Shown: positions 26,360-35,494 of the stretch, in pieces
Layout of the letters: each line of letters starts with the position of its first letter
Numbering within the stretch: the first letter of the stretch is position 1
Source: Sediminibacillus albus
GTDB lineage: Bacteria > Bacillota > Bacilli > Bacillales > Amphibacillaceae
DNA length: 64,000 nt
Assembly: GCF_900101125.1 (NCBI RefSeq)
Contig: NZ_FNFL01000001.1
Coordinates: forward strand, 682,001 to 746,000
Reading direction: 5' to 3'
Made by a program: the position numbers and the translations under genes
The notes under the pieces: model-generated
The model's input: the letters and a program-made list of their open reading frames with translations, nothing else
Told to the model about the DNA's origin: nothing
The model's database searches: none

Positions 26360-26388
26360 AGTTTATATAATGTTAACCGTTTTTTCAA
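26360..26388 (-). promoter_or_regulatory. Candidate promoter of the IolB-like operon
   Basis: Minus-strand TTGAAA (26383-26388) and TAAACT (26360-26365) with a 17-base spacer, directly before the operator. The -10 match is weak; an alternative -10 TATAAA lies two bases nearer. Confidence 0.4.
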
Positions 26389-26407
26389 CTATAAATTGTC
26401 CATGAAA

Positions 26408-26781
26408 GAGGTTGGGAATAAAAGTTTAGTAGACAAAACAAAAACCGAACGATGATTCTAAATCCTTAGGATTCGAACTCGTTCGGCTTCGCTTTTCTAG
26501 TCCGCAGACCTTCAGAGGAGGAGATCCACGGAGACTCCTGGGGGAGGAAAGGCCTCGGTGGACCCCGTAGAGCGCAAGCTCGAGGAGGCTCACCAGCCGC
26601 CCGCGGAAAGCGTAGGGTATTTCCGCAGCGCAGTAATAGCGCTTTTCCGATATTACCTACTATTACATTGTCATTTATATCCATCGGGACATCAATTAAA
26701 CGATTGAAGATGGCCGTTTAAACCTTCATATGCTGTCATCGTTCGATTTTTGCAAGTGGATGTATGTTATGTCCCAACTTC
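26408..26781. repeat. MITE-like intergenic repeat, copy A
   Basis: A 374-base non-coding element with inverted ends GAGGTTGGGA and TCCCAACTTC. Near the left end it has an AT-rich hairpin with the arms CCGAACGATG and ACTCGTTCGG, and inside a GC-rich block (GCGCAAGCTCGAGGAGGCTC, then CACCAGCCGCCCGCGG). It shares these parts with copies at 33561, 50579 and 61556. The GC-rich core resembles repeats common in Bacillaceae intergenic regions. No transposase. An open frame inside is a by-product of its base composition. Confidence 0.8.
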
Positions 26782-26880
26782 TTTGTAAAATTTTATTATT
26801 ATGGTAGCTTTTCCATGTAAGAATTATTACTTCAGGCCCCGCTCGACTGGATTTCCAGTTCGTGAGCACCTAGGATTATA

Positions 26881-27768
26881 TTAGTTATGATTTTCTTTCA
26901 AGAAACCGTAGACGGCGCCTAATAAATTAGCATTCTGGCGAAACTTACAAACATCAATTCTTGGCTTTACCGTGGCAATTTTTATTTTTGCCAAAAGCAT
27001 ATCCAGCTTTTCATTAATTCGTTCAATTAAATCTTCCCGGGCACTGATTCCCCCGCCGATGAGAATGATTTCCGGGTCGAAAATATATTGGAGATTATAA
27101 ATTCCGACTGCTAAATAATGATAAAAATGATCGATAGCTTCCTCGCAATCCTTGTCTCCTTGCTCAGCCATGGCGAAAACTTCTTCCCCGGAAAGAGTAC
27201 CGTCTGCCAGCTGTTTCTTCTTTTCGACAGCTTTGACAAGCGCTGCTGTGGCTGCTTTGCCGCTCCATGTATTATCATCTTCTTCAATATCCGTATTTAT
27301 TAGCATATAACCAAACTCACCGCCGTGTAAGTGAGCTCCTTTATGTAATAACCCATTTTTAATTACTGCTCCACCGATACCTGTGCCGATTACAACTGCC
27401 AGCACATCACTTTTTCCTTTGGCAGAACCATCCCAAACTTCTGCATACCCGGCACAATTCGCATCGTTTTCCATGAAGACAGACAATTGCGTTCGCTCGG
27501 TAATCATTTCCTTTATGTTTGGTCCATGAATATAATCAAGAGCGCTTGAACCATAAACAACTCCTTTTTCGGAAACAGCACCTGGAGCACTTATCGCAAT
27601 CCCAGCAGCATCAGGAAAAGAAACGGCATAACCGTCGATAAGGTCAATGAGACCTGTGAGACTTGCTGGCGTTTTCGCCTTGCCGCTTTCCATAATTTCT
27701 GCAGCTTCAGTAACAATCGCATATTTGATAAATGTTCCACCTATATCAAAAGCTAAATATTTTTTCAT
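26881..27768 (-). CDS. ROK-family sugar kinase
   Basis: A 295-residue sugar kinase with the ATP phosphate motif DIGGTFIKYA at the N-terminus, MENDANCAGYAE (catalytic Asp) near residue 104 and VVIGTGIGGAV. The usual ROK zinc motif CxCGxxGC is absent; after GGEFGYM the chain goes straight to TWSGKAATAALV. The ATG at 27768 follows AGAGGTG; 13 upstream codons are open but lack a site. Likely substrates are glucose, N-acetylmannosamine or fructose. It stands alone between a repeat and an exonuclease gene, so context does not choose. Confidence 0.85.
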   Translation of the reverse strand: MKKYLAFDIGGTFIKYAIVTEAAEIMESGKAKTPASLTGLIDLIDGYAVSFPDAAGIAISAPGAVSEKGVVYGSSALDYIHGPNIKEMITERTQLSVFMENDANCAGYAEVWDGSAKGKSDVLAVVIGTGIGGAVIKNGLLHKGAHLHGGEFGYMLINTDIEEDDNTWSGKAATAALVKAVEKKKQLADGTLSGEEVFAMAEQGDKDCEEAIDHFYHYLAVGIYNLQYIFDPEIILIGGGISAREDLIERINEKLDMLLAKIKIATVKPRIDVCKFRQNANLLGAVYGFLKENHN

Positions 27769-27889
27769 AGAAATCACCTCTTCAATATATGTTGCTGTCT
27801 TAAACACGGCAGGACAAAGAAATAAAGAGATAGCCTATCGACTACCTCCTTCTCCGCTAAAGTTTTTTGTCTGGTAAGGTTTCATTATA

Positions 27890-28498
27890 TTACCTTTTGG
27901 CAGACTTCCTTTTTTTTGCTCCTGTTTTTGGCGGGTAGTACCCTCTTTCAAAAATCCTGCCTTTGGAGCATTGATACTTGGCAGCAAGAAGATCTATGTC
28001 TTTTACCTCCTGCTGATTGACTGCTTTCACCATCAACAAGGCAGCCGCTCTAGCATCCTCTAAGGCATTATGGTGGAAAAATTCAATATTATTATAGGCA
28101 GCGACTGTATGAAGCTTATGATTGGCTAATTCTGGCCACACCTTTTTTGACAATGTAACAGTGCATAGATAGTCTAATTCCGGATAGGGCAATTCATACC
28201 GGTCAAGCGTCTGTCTTAATACGCTCATGTCAAAGCTGGCATTATGGGCAACAACTAATTGACCGGATAGATAGTCAGCAAGCTCTGGCCAGAGCTCGTC
28301 GAAAGTCGGCGCCTCCACCACATCCTGTTCTGTTATTCCGTGGATGTAAGTATTGTAAGAGTCAAAATCCATTAATGGATTGATTAAGCTGTAAAATTCA
28401 TCGACTATTCCATTTTCATCAGCAACTACTATACCGACGGAACAGGCGCTGGTTCGATAACGATTGGCAGTTTCAAAGTCTATTGCTACTATATTCAA
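27890..28498 (-). CDS. DnaQ-like 3'-5' exonuclease (DEDDh)
   Basis: A 202-residue exonuclease with Exo I AIDFET (Asp, Glu), Exo II VVAHNASFD (Asp) and Exo III HNALEDARA (His and Asp), the complete DEDDh set. The basic C-terminal tail (KTGAKKRKSAKR) may bind nucleic acid. I chose the TTG at 28498, which follows a GGAGGG site and places the first beta strand at residue 2 as in homologues; the frame is open 26 codons further. It is similar to the epsilon subunit but lacks a polymerase-binding tail that I can recognise. RNA or DNA end trimming is the likely role. Confidence 0.85.
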   Translation of the reverse strand: MNIVAIDFETANRYRTSACSVGIVVADENGIVDEFYSLINPLMDFDSYNTYIHGITEQDVVEAPTFDELWPELADYLSGQLVVAHNASFDMSVLRQTLDRYELPYPELDYLCTVTLSKKVWPELANHKLHTVAAYNNIEFFHHNALEDARAAALLMVKAVNQQEVKDIDLLAAKYQCSKGRIFERGYYPPKTGAKKRKSAKR

Positions 28499-28576
28499 GA
28501 TTTTCCCTCCAAAAGAGGTTTTTCCCTCTCTATTCCTTGCCATATTATATAACAGAATCACCCGATAACAAAACAA

Positions 28577-29773
28577 TCAACTTTTTTCATTGCTTCGCTG
28601 CCTGTCAGGAACTTTTATTACCTTTCCATAAGGAAGAATGTGATAAACGGTGATACAAATACTTCCGAACAATGCTATCCAAGCCATTACGAGGTAGAGC
28701 ATTTCCCCGCCCATCGTATCGATAATAAATCCGCCAAACAATGAGCCAATAATACCTGATAAACCGAAAAACACGGAAACAAATAAAAGGTGACCAGTCG
28801 ACTGCAGGCTGGCCGGTATTAATCTGGACACATATTGAAATGCTGCCAGATAGAATACACCAAAGGACAGACCATGCATAAATTGAAAAGCAATAACCCA
28901 AACTGGCTCATCTACCATGGCATAAATAAACCAACGGCTACTGTACAGTAACCCAGCTGCTATAATGAAAATCAGAGGATGGAGTTTTCGAAACCAAGTA
29001 GCAGCCAGGGCAAATACTAGTGCTTCACTAGCCACACCGGCAAACCAGGCTAAACCGACGAGCCCTTCACTTCCTCCAAGCTGGACAATATAAATACCTA
29101 GAAAGCTATCGTTGGCACGATGAGTAACCGTTAAAAACATGATGAGCAGTAAAAAAATAATAAACGGTGCACTTTGTAATAACCGTTTTATATCAGCCAG
29201 TTGTACTGCTGAGGCTGTATTTTCAACTTTAACATCCGTTAAGGTTATGCATGCTAACAAGGAAGCTGCGCCAAATAGAAAGTATGGCCAAACCATGTGC
29301 TGGACCCCAATTCGGGCAAGCATTTCCCCGATCAGCAAGGAGGAAACAGCGAAACCAATCGATCCCCATGTACGAATACTGCCAAAATCTACGGACAATT
29401 GTTGGGACTTACGCTGGGCAAGGCTGTCGCTCAATGCGCCCACCGGCGAAATAAAAAAATAAAAAACAGCACCCATTAACAAAATGCTGGCCAGCATGTT
29501 CATCTGGAAAAATATAAGACTACTAATCAGTAACCCTGCCAGACAGATTAAGATCATCCGTTTGACCGTACGGTATTTATCGCTCATATAACCCCAAAAT
29601 GGTTGAGCAAGCAATGAAGTCATTGGACCGATGGCTAATACATAACCGATTTCTGTTCCGTCTAGGTCTTTATCCTGCAAGTAGATTGGCAGAAACGTTA
29701 TAATAATAGAATTAGCGGCGTGAAAGCAAAACAATAGTGATTTTAACGGTAAAACGGATTCTTTTTTAAGCAA
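28577..29773 (-). CDS. MFS transporter (LacY-like/PPP group)
   Basis: A 398-residue major facilitator with twelve predicted helices and the loop motif GYMSDKYRTVKR between helices 2 and 3. The N-terminus (LKSLLFCFHAANSIIITFLPIYLQ) is typical of the nucleoside/3-phenylpropionate-type MFS group (YwbF-like). It starts with TTG at 29773, after a GGAGG site. It stops just before the exonuclease reading frame and may be co-transcribed with it. The substrate is unknown; the alpha-galactosidase gene upstream is separated by a terminator, so a link to galactosides is weak. Confidence 0.8.
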   Translation of the reverse strand: MLKKESVLPLKSLLFCFHAANSIIITFLPIYLQDKDLDGTEIGYVLAIGPMTSLLAQPFWGYMSDKYRTVKRMILICLAGLLISSLIFFQMNMLASILLMGAVFYFFISPVGALSDSLAQRKSQQLSVDFGSIRTWGSIGFAVSSLLIGEMLARIGVQHMVWPYFLFGAASLLACITLTDVKVENTASAVQLADIKRLLQSAPFIIFLLLIMFLTVTHRANDSFLGIYIVQLGGSEGLVGLAWFAGVASEALVFALAATWFRKLHPLIFIIAAGLLYSSRWFIYAMVDEPVWVIAFQFMHGLSFGVFYLAAFQYVSRLIPASLQSTGHLLFVSVFFGLSGIIGSLFGGFIIDTMGGEMLYLVMAWIALFGSICITVYHILPYGKVIKVPDRQRSNEKS

Positions 29774-29944
29774 CGGGTATAATCCTCCTGTGGTTTCCGG
29801 TTATCTGTTTAATTAAGATATTGCATCGTATGTAAGGGTATTTCCCAGGAAATTAATGGATGTAGTCAAGATAAGTCTACCTAAATAAGCTTATCATAAA
29901 AAAAGCTTATCTACTGTTAGCTCGGTAAAAAAGTAGAAAGAACG

Positions 29945-29986
29945 GATACAAAACAAAGCAAAAGCTTGGTCGCCCAAGCTTTTGCT
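29945..29986 (-). terminator. Terminator after the alpha-galactosidase gene
   Basis: Thirteen-base-pair perfect stem (AGCAAAAGCTTGG at 29957-29969 with 29974-29986), four-base loop, then TTTGTTTTG on the minus strand. Confidence 0.82.
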
Positions 29987-30041
29987 TACATACTTAAGTT
30001 TACTTGTTTTCTAAATCCATAAACTGCATATCCAGGACCTG

Positions 30042-32276
30042 TTATTCTACGATCGCTTGAAACGCAAATAACCGAGACGTAAAATCTGCCGGTTTTTCCT
30101 TTTTCCAATAGTCATCTGCTCTGTCGGTATAATCATCTGCAAGGATAATGCCAATATTCATCAATTCATCACCATAATGAGTCGTATCCGCTCCTTTTAG
30201 CTTATACAGTTTATCAGGATCGAGTCCAATTAATTTTAAGCGGTGATATTTATCATTAGGTTTTGCTAAAACTTTGTAGTGCAAGACGACCACATCATTT
30301 AAGTCTTCAGAAACCACCATCCATGCAGTTTCATTAGATTCAAAGGGACTTTGCAAGCGATAAAAATTGCCAGTTCTGATTAGATGGCGGTTTTGTTTAT
30401 AGAAGTTTACCTGTTCTTTCAACGTTGATTTTTCAGAGTCATTAAGCTTGGTAATATCCATTTCATATCCAAAGGTTCCAAAATAGGCAACATTGGCACG
30501 TGAATCTAAAGGAGTCACCCGGCCAACCTGGTGGTTGGGAACCTCCGAGACATGGCTTCCAATCGAACTGAGCGGATACACCATGGAAGTGCCATATTGA
30601 ATTTTTAATCTTTCAACTGCATCTGTATTATCACTGGTCCATGTTTGCGGTGCGTAAAACAACATACCCGGATCAAAACGACCGCCCCCGCCTGCACATG
30701 ATTCTATCAAAAGTTCAGGGTGCTTTTCGATGATTTTTTCAAGCAGCCGATATACTCCAAGGATATAACGGTGAAACAACTCTCCTTGCTGGTGATCGTC
30801 TAAACTTCGGGAATAAGGTTCGGTAATATAACGGTTCATATCCCATTTAATATAGGAAATTTCAGCGTTTGAAATTACGTTGTCCATCATAGCAAAAACA
30901 TATTCGACTACTTCCGGCTTGGAAAAATCTAAAACAAATTGATTGCGTCCGTGAGATGCCCTGCGGTTCGGCGTCTCTATGATCCAGTCCGGATGCTCTG
31001 TATACAGTCTTGTATTCTTTGATACCATTTCTGGTTCAAACCAGAGACCGAACTTCATCCCTTTTTCCTTTACTTTTTCCGCAAGTCCGCTTATTCCATT
31101 AGGCAATTTCTCCTTATTTTCAAACCAATCGCCAAGCGAACTAGTATCATCCTGCCGTTCGCCAAACCAGCCATCATCTAAAACAAATAGCTCGATGCCG
31201 AGGTTGTTGGCTGTATCGGCAATTTCCAGAATTTTGTCCTCGTCAAAATCAAAGTATGTTGCCTCCCAGTTATTAATTAAAATAGGCCTGTCTCTATCAC
31301 GCCAGTACCCACGCACCAAACGTTCCCGATATAACTGATGGTATGTTTGGCTCATCCCATTCAACCCATCGTTTGTATAAACCATCACACATTCAGGGGT
31401 TTGGAAGTCTTGTTGAGGTTTTAACGTCCAATTGAATTGGTATGGATTGATCCCCATCATTACGCGGGCCCCACTATATGTATCTACTTCTACTTGCGCT
31501 AAAAAATTACCACTGTAAACTAAGCTGAAGCCATATACTTCCCCCTTGTCTTCTGTAGCATCTGTACGTTTTAATGCGAGAAACGGGTTGTGTACATGGC
31601 TGCTTGCACCTCTTGTACTATAAACAGATTGGACTCCTTTTGAAAGCTGCTGTGTTTCAACATGGGTTTCACGGGCCCAGGCTCCTGCAAGGTGTACCAT
31701 CTCAAAATGATCATCTGGAAAGTCAATATTGGTACTCATCGCTCTGTTTAGATGAATCACCTCAGACCCTTCATTAATAAACCTTGCATTACGGCAAATA
31801 ACATTTCGACTCGCAAAAATTGTATAACTTAAGATTAATTTGCACTGGATCACTTCATCAATCAACGTGACCTCCAATGTGTCAGCTTCCGTTGCTGCTT
31901 CTGTGTAAGTGGCAGGCAATCCAGCTAGTGCAGGCTTTCCTTGTATAACCCGATGACTGCTGTACTGAAAATTTGTAATCCTGCTGCCAATCTCATTTGT
32001 AAGCCCATGGGCAGGAAAACGGTAATCCGTAGTTCCATAACTAGGATACTCCTGCTTTATATGTTCTAGCGATGATGTCAGATCCCCCTCAAACATATTT
32101 GAAGACGACCGAATCTCTCTTTCTATTAAGTGCTTGAATGAGCCGCGATGCTTAACCTTTTTTCCATAATATAAATGCTCCAACTGATGGCTTTTTTCCA
32201 GCACCCTGAAAATATAACTAACATTGTTATTAAATAAGTGAAATTCCCTTGTCTCGTTATTGATTTTGATTGGCAA
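30042..32276 (-). CDS. Alpha-galactosidase, GH36
   Basis: Releases alpha-1,6-linked galactose from melibiose, raffinose or stachyose. The 744-residue protein has the N-terminal beta-sandwich, the (beta/alpha)8 barrel and the C-terminal beta domain of GH36 subgroup I. The nucleophile is Asp479 in KWDMNRY and the acid/base is Asp549 in TWTSDNTDA; the substrate-binding ESCAGGGGRFDPG is intact. No signal peptide, so it is intracellular. The start is a TTG at 32276 behind AAGGGGGAG. A cre-like site upstream suggests catabolite repression. No dedicated transporter adjoins it. Confidence 0.95.
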   Translation of the reverse strand: MPIKINNETREFHLFNNNVSYIFRVLEKSHQLEHLYYGKKVKHRGSFKHLIEREIRSSSNMFEGDLTSSLEHIKQEYPSYGTTDYRFPAHGLTNEIGSRITNFQYSSHRVIQGKPALAGLPATYTEAATEADTLEVTLIDEVIQCKLILSYTIFASRNVICRNARFINEGSEVIHLNRAMSTNIDFPDDHFEMVHLAGAWARETHVETQQLSKGVQSVYSTRGASSHVHNPFLALKRTDATEDKGEVYGFSLVYSGNFLAQVEVDTYSGARVMMGINPYQFNWTLKPQQDFQTPECVMVYTNDGLNGMSQTYHQLYRERLVRGYWRDRDRPILINNWEATYFDFDEDKILEIADTANNLGIELFVLDDGWFGERQDDTSSLGDWFENKEKLPNGISGLAEKVKEKGMKFGLWFEPEMVSKNTRLYTEHPDWIIETPNRRASHGRNQFVLDFSKPEVVEYVFAMMDNVISNAEISYIKWDMNRYITEPYSRSLDDHQQGELFHRYILGVYRLLEKIIEKHPELLIESCAGGGGRFDPGMLFYAPQTWTSDNTDAVERLKIQYGTSMVYPLSSIGSHVSEVPNHQVGRVTPLDSRANVAYFGTFGYEMDITKLNDSEKSTLKEQVNFYKQNRHLIRTGNFYRLQSPFESNETAWMVVSEDLNDVVVLHYKVLAKPNDKYHRLKLIGLDPDKLYKLKGADTTHYGDELMNIGIILADDYTDRADDYWKKEKPADFTSRLFAFQAIVE

Positions 32277-32312
32277 TTTGCTCTCCCCCTTATTAGGAAC
32301 CCTTATTATTGA

Positions 32313-32326
32313 TGAAAACCCTTACA
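32313..32326. promoter_or_regulatory. cre-like site upstream of the alpha-galactosidase gene
   Basis: TGAAAACCCTTACA differs from the cre consensus at one central base (CC instead of CG). It lies 37 bases before the TTG start. Confidence 0.45.
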
Positions 32327-32523
32327 ATTATGCGCAGCAAATGCTTCCATGCATTTTACCAAGTTTGCCGCCAATTTGCAATTTCTATTAAAAGAGAAGC
32401 GGACGGATTGATTTAAATAGAAGATGTCATAGGGATCCGGCTTTTCACGCTGTAAAAACGGAATGCTTTATTTTCTTGGGAAAAATCGCGATAATATAAC
32501 TATCCCAACCAAGGAGTGATTAT

Positions 32524-32829
32524 ATGAAGTGTAAAATAAATCGCAACGCTGCTAAGAAAATTAAACAATGGCTCGCAGAAGACGGTTCGGATGAAAAAAT
32601 GCTACGTGTTTTTGTATCAGAAATACACGGCAACCACGCCCACTATGATCTTACGCTTGATGAACCGAAAGAGCATGATGAAATTGTTAAAACAGACAAA
32701 GACATTGATGTCTTAATGGACAGCAGGGAAGATTTCCTTGATGGCGTTTGGATTCAATATTTTTACATACCGACGGAAGGATTTAAAATCACGAATTCTT
32801 CCAAAGGCCATCCACCGCATATTCATTAA
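32524..32829 (+). CDS. HesB/IscA-like (YneR-type) small protein
   Basis: A 101-residue protein with the HesB-like fold pattern (N-terminal AAKKIKQWLAE helix, beta-rich middle, DIDVLMDSREDFLDGVWIQYF). The cysteines that bind Fe-S clusters in true IscA proteins are absent; the only Cys is residue 3. This matches the YneR branch of unknown function. The ATG at 32524 follows AAGGAGTG. It is monocistronic, with a terminator at 32851-32886. Confidence 0.75.
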   Translation: MKCKINRNAAKKIKQWLAEDGSDEKMLRVFVSEIHGNHAHYDLTLDEPKEHDEIVKTDKDIDVLMDSREDFLDGVWIQYFYIPTEGFKITNSSKGHPPHIH

Positions 32830-32850
32830 TCGGCTTATTTTTTCTGCAGA

Positions 32851-32886
32851 AACTGGCTGTACAGAGGATTCCATACAGCCAGTTTT
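32851..32886 (+). terminator. Terminator after the HesB-like gene
   Basis: Eleven-base-pair stem (AACTGGCTGTA with TACAGCCAGTT) followed by TTATGTT on the plus strand. The T-run is short. Confidence 0.7.
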
Positions 32887-33012
32887 ATGTTATCTCATTA
32901 CCAGGCTTTCCGGCTATTATTCTCCACAATCGAATTCTTTCCAGAGCGGGTGGACTTCTCTACAAACAAATTCCCATCAAAATGGCGATTAAGTTCTCGG
33001 GTCCATTTTATT

Positions 33013-33495
33013 TCAGAGCGGTAAGCTAAAAACAAGCTGCTCTCCCTTCCTGCCCATTTTCCTTCGTCCGCTATCCTGAAATCCAACCGCTTGGTACAGT
33101 TTCTGTGCTGATATGTTTCTTTTATTAACTGCCAAAACTATTTCATTTACAGCAGGATACTCCTTAGCTGCGAATGATGCCAATTGGTTCATCCCCTGCT
33201 TAGCATACCCTTTTCCTTGCTGTGCGTAAGTGATTGAAAGTGCAGTCAACAGCATTGCATGAGGATTGTCTGTGTACTCTGCAACTCTCGCACTTGTATG
33301 TAACATAAAAAATCCCACAGGCTCCTGATCTGCCAATATGACAACTACTGGATGCTGTTCATCTTCGATTGTTTGTAGAAGGTCTATCGGAAAAGCTGTG
33401 AATTGCGCCTGCTCAACAGGTAATTCAAACGCTTTGAGCTGTTCCATGTATGCTGGCTGATATTTCTTTAATACTGCCTGAAATGCTGTTTTCAT
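33013..33495 (-). CDS. GNAT-family N-acetyltransferase
   Basis: A 160-residue acetyl-CoA-dependent acetyltransferase. The CoA pyrophosphate loop is visible as QQGKGYAKQG (consensus Q/RxxGxG/A) near residue 95, followed by the beta4-alpha4 region EIVLAVNKRNISAQKLYQAVGF, the typical NxxAxxLYxxxGF motif. The substrate is unknown; spermidine, aminoglycoside or protein N-termini are all possible in this family. It stands between a convergent HesB-like gene and a repeat element. Confidence 0.85.
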   Translation of the reverse strand: MKTAFQAVLKKYQPAYMEQLKAFELPVEQAQFTAFPIDLLQTIEDEQHPVVVILADQEPVGFFMLHTSARVAEYTDNPHAMLLTALSITYAQQGKGYAKQGMNQLASFAAKEYPAVNEIVLAVNKRNISAQKLYQAVGFQDSGRRKMGRKGEQLVFSLPL

Positions 33496-33560
33496 AATTT
33501 CTCGACCCCCATTTATTTTATTAATTTTACCATCCCTTTAATATGCAGGAAACAAAAAAT

Positions 33561-34089
33561 GAGGTTGGCACAAAAGGATAGTAGCCAAAACAAAAATCGA
33601 ACGATGATCCGAAATCCTGAGGATTCGAGCTCGTTCGATTTTTGCTTTTCGAATGTTTCATATACCCTTCGGACACAGTGACAACGCTATTTCTTCATTT
33701 TAACAAAGTTGGCTGCTTAAACTTGCGCCGACAACATACGTTGCTCTCCGTAGACACGGCTTCAGTCTCTAGAAAATAAAGGAGCCATTTTCTGCGTACG
33801 ATGAATCGCTGCCGCAGCGTTCCTTGTCCTCTTCTGCGGGAGGGAAGGCCTCGATGAGACCCCGCAGAGCGCAAGCTCGAGGAGGCTCACCAGCCGCCCA
33901 CGGAAAGCGTAGTGTATTTCCGCAGCGTAGTACTAGCGCTTATCTGATACTATTAAAAAATCACCTACAGTTACATCACCATTTATATCCATTGTGTCAT
34001 CAATCGAATGCTTAAAGATGGCCTTTTAAAAATTCATATGAGGTTATCGTTGGTTTTACGTAAATGAGTGTAAGTTATGTCCCAACCTC
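33561..34089. repeat. MITE-like intergenic repeat, copy B
   Basis: A 529-base copy in the same orientation as copy A, starting GAGGTTGGCA and ending TGTCCCAACCTC. It keeps the hairpin arms ATCGAACGATGATCCG and GAGCTCGTTCGAT, the GC-rich core and the GATGGCCTTTTAAAAATTCA segment, and has about 150 extra bases. The right end is 15 bases from the stop codon of the NSS transporter gene. The hairpin plus T-run may act as a terminator. Confidence 0.8.
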
Positions 34090-34103
34090 CCGCTTTCGAA
34101 AGA

Positions 34104-35447
34104 TTAATAGAAACCTATGGTGCTTAAGAAGACAACGATTATCGTAATCGGCACAGCCCAGCGCATCAAATTTTTCCAAACTGTAAACCATGGAGAAGAT
34201 ATACCATTGCTTAGCATAAACTCCTCTTCCACCAGTTTTTTATCCATGCGATGGATGATAAACAGAGCAATCAGCAGACTGCCGATCGGCAACAAAATAT
34301 TGCTGACCAAATAATCCGTTGCATCGAATACAGTCAAACCGAACAATTGGAAGTCACTGAGCAGGCTGGAGGACAATGCAGCTGGGATTCCAGCCATAAA
34401 GACAACGATACCTGCAATAACAGCAACTGGTTTCCTTGCCCTTTTTCCACTCTCGGTAAATGCGGAGACAATGATTTCTAAAAGACTGAAGGAAGACGTC
34501 AATGTTGCAAATAGGAATAGCAACAAAAACAAGCTTAAGAATACTTCTCCCAGTGGCATTTGGGCAAATACCGACGGAAGTACTATAAACAATAATCCTG
34601 GTCCTTCAGCTGGCTCCAAACCAAACGAGAATACAACCGGAAATATTGCCAGACCAGCGAGTAACGATACAAAAATGTTCATCCCCACTACAGTCCCTGC
34701 CGAGGATGGAATGCTAACATTCTTATTTAAATACGAACTGTAAGTAACCATACAGGAAAAACCTACCGCTAAGGAAAAGAAGGACTGACCCAACGCATAC
34801 AAGACCCCTTCTCCAGTAATACTGGAAAAGTCAGGCTGCAGGAAAAACCGTACGCCTTCCATCGCTCCCTCCAATGTTAGCGAACGCACCACCAAAATGA
34901 TGAAAAAGATAAATAATAATGGCATTAACACCTTGCTCGCCTGCTCGATCCCCTTTTGGATACCAAAGGAAACGACAATAATATTTATTAGCAAAAATAA
35001 ACCCAGACCAATTATAGTAATAAGCGGGCTGCCTGTTACCAGTCCAAACATCTCCGGATAGTTACTGCTATCTCCTATGATCATACCTGGTATCGACATG
35101 CCGCTGTATGTTAATACCCAGCCGCCGACAACACTATAAAATGATAACAAGAGAAAACAGCCAATAATTCCCAAACGGCCAATCCAAGGCCAGAAAGATC
35201 GGGGTGCAAGTACTTTATAAGCTGTGACTGCTTCCTTTCCCGCACCACGCCCGATTATTAACTCGGACACTAGCAACGGCAGTCCGATTAAAACGGTAAA
35301 TGCAACAAAGATAATAAAGAACGCCCCGCCTCCATTCATGCCGGTAACGTAAGGAAACTTCCAAATCGCCCCGAGCCCGATTGCAGCTCCGGCGGTTGAA
35401 AGAATAAAACCAATTTTTGAAGACCATTGCTCTCTATTGGTATCCAT
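34104..35447 (-). CDS. Neurotransmitter:sodium symporter (NSS) family transporter
   Basis: A 447-residue membrane protein with about eleven helices. The family signature is clear in helix 1: IGLGAIWKFPYVTGMNGGGAFF, containing the unwound substrate- and sodium-binding stretch. Bacterial members (LeuT, TnaT, MhsT) import amino acids with Na+. It is 47 bases downstream of kynA on the same strand with no terminator seen between, so it is probably the fourth gene of the kynurenine operon. A tryptophan or kynurenine substrate is inferred from this. Confidence 0.88.
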   Translation of the reverse strand: MDTNREQWSSKIGFILSTAGAAIGLGAIWKFPYVTGMNGGGAFFIIFVAFTVLIGLPLLVSELIIGRGAGKEAVTAYKVLAPRSFWPWIGRLGIIGCFLLLSFYSVVGGWVLTYSGMSIPGMIIGDSSNYPEMFGLVTGSPLITIIGLGLFLLINIIVVSFGIQKGIEQASKVLMPLLFIFFIILVVRSLTLEGAMEGVRFFLQPDFSSITGEGVLYALGQSFFSLAVGFSCMVTYSSYLNKNVSIPSSAGTVVGMNIFVSLLAGLAIFPVVFSFGLEPAEGPGLLFIVLPSVFAQMPLGEVFLSLFLLLFLFATLTSSFSLLEIIVSAFTESGKRARKPVAVIAGIVVFMAGIPAALSSSLLSDFQLFGLTVFDATDYLVSNILLPIGSLLIALFIIHRMDKKLVEEEFMLSNGISSPWFTVWKNLMRWAVPITIIVVFLSTIGFY

Positions 35448-35494
35448 AACATGCCTCCCATTGATAAATTGCTAATCTTACAGATAGCTTAGAG

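Noticed and set aside
26466-26684. 72-codon minus-strand frame rich in Pro, Arg and Gly
   Set aside because: Lies wholly inside repeat copy A; its composition comes from the GC-rich repeat core.
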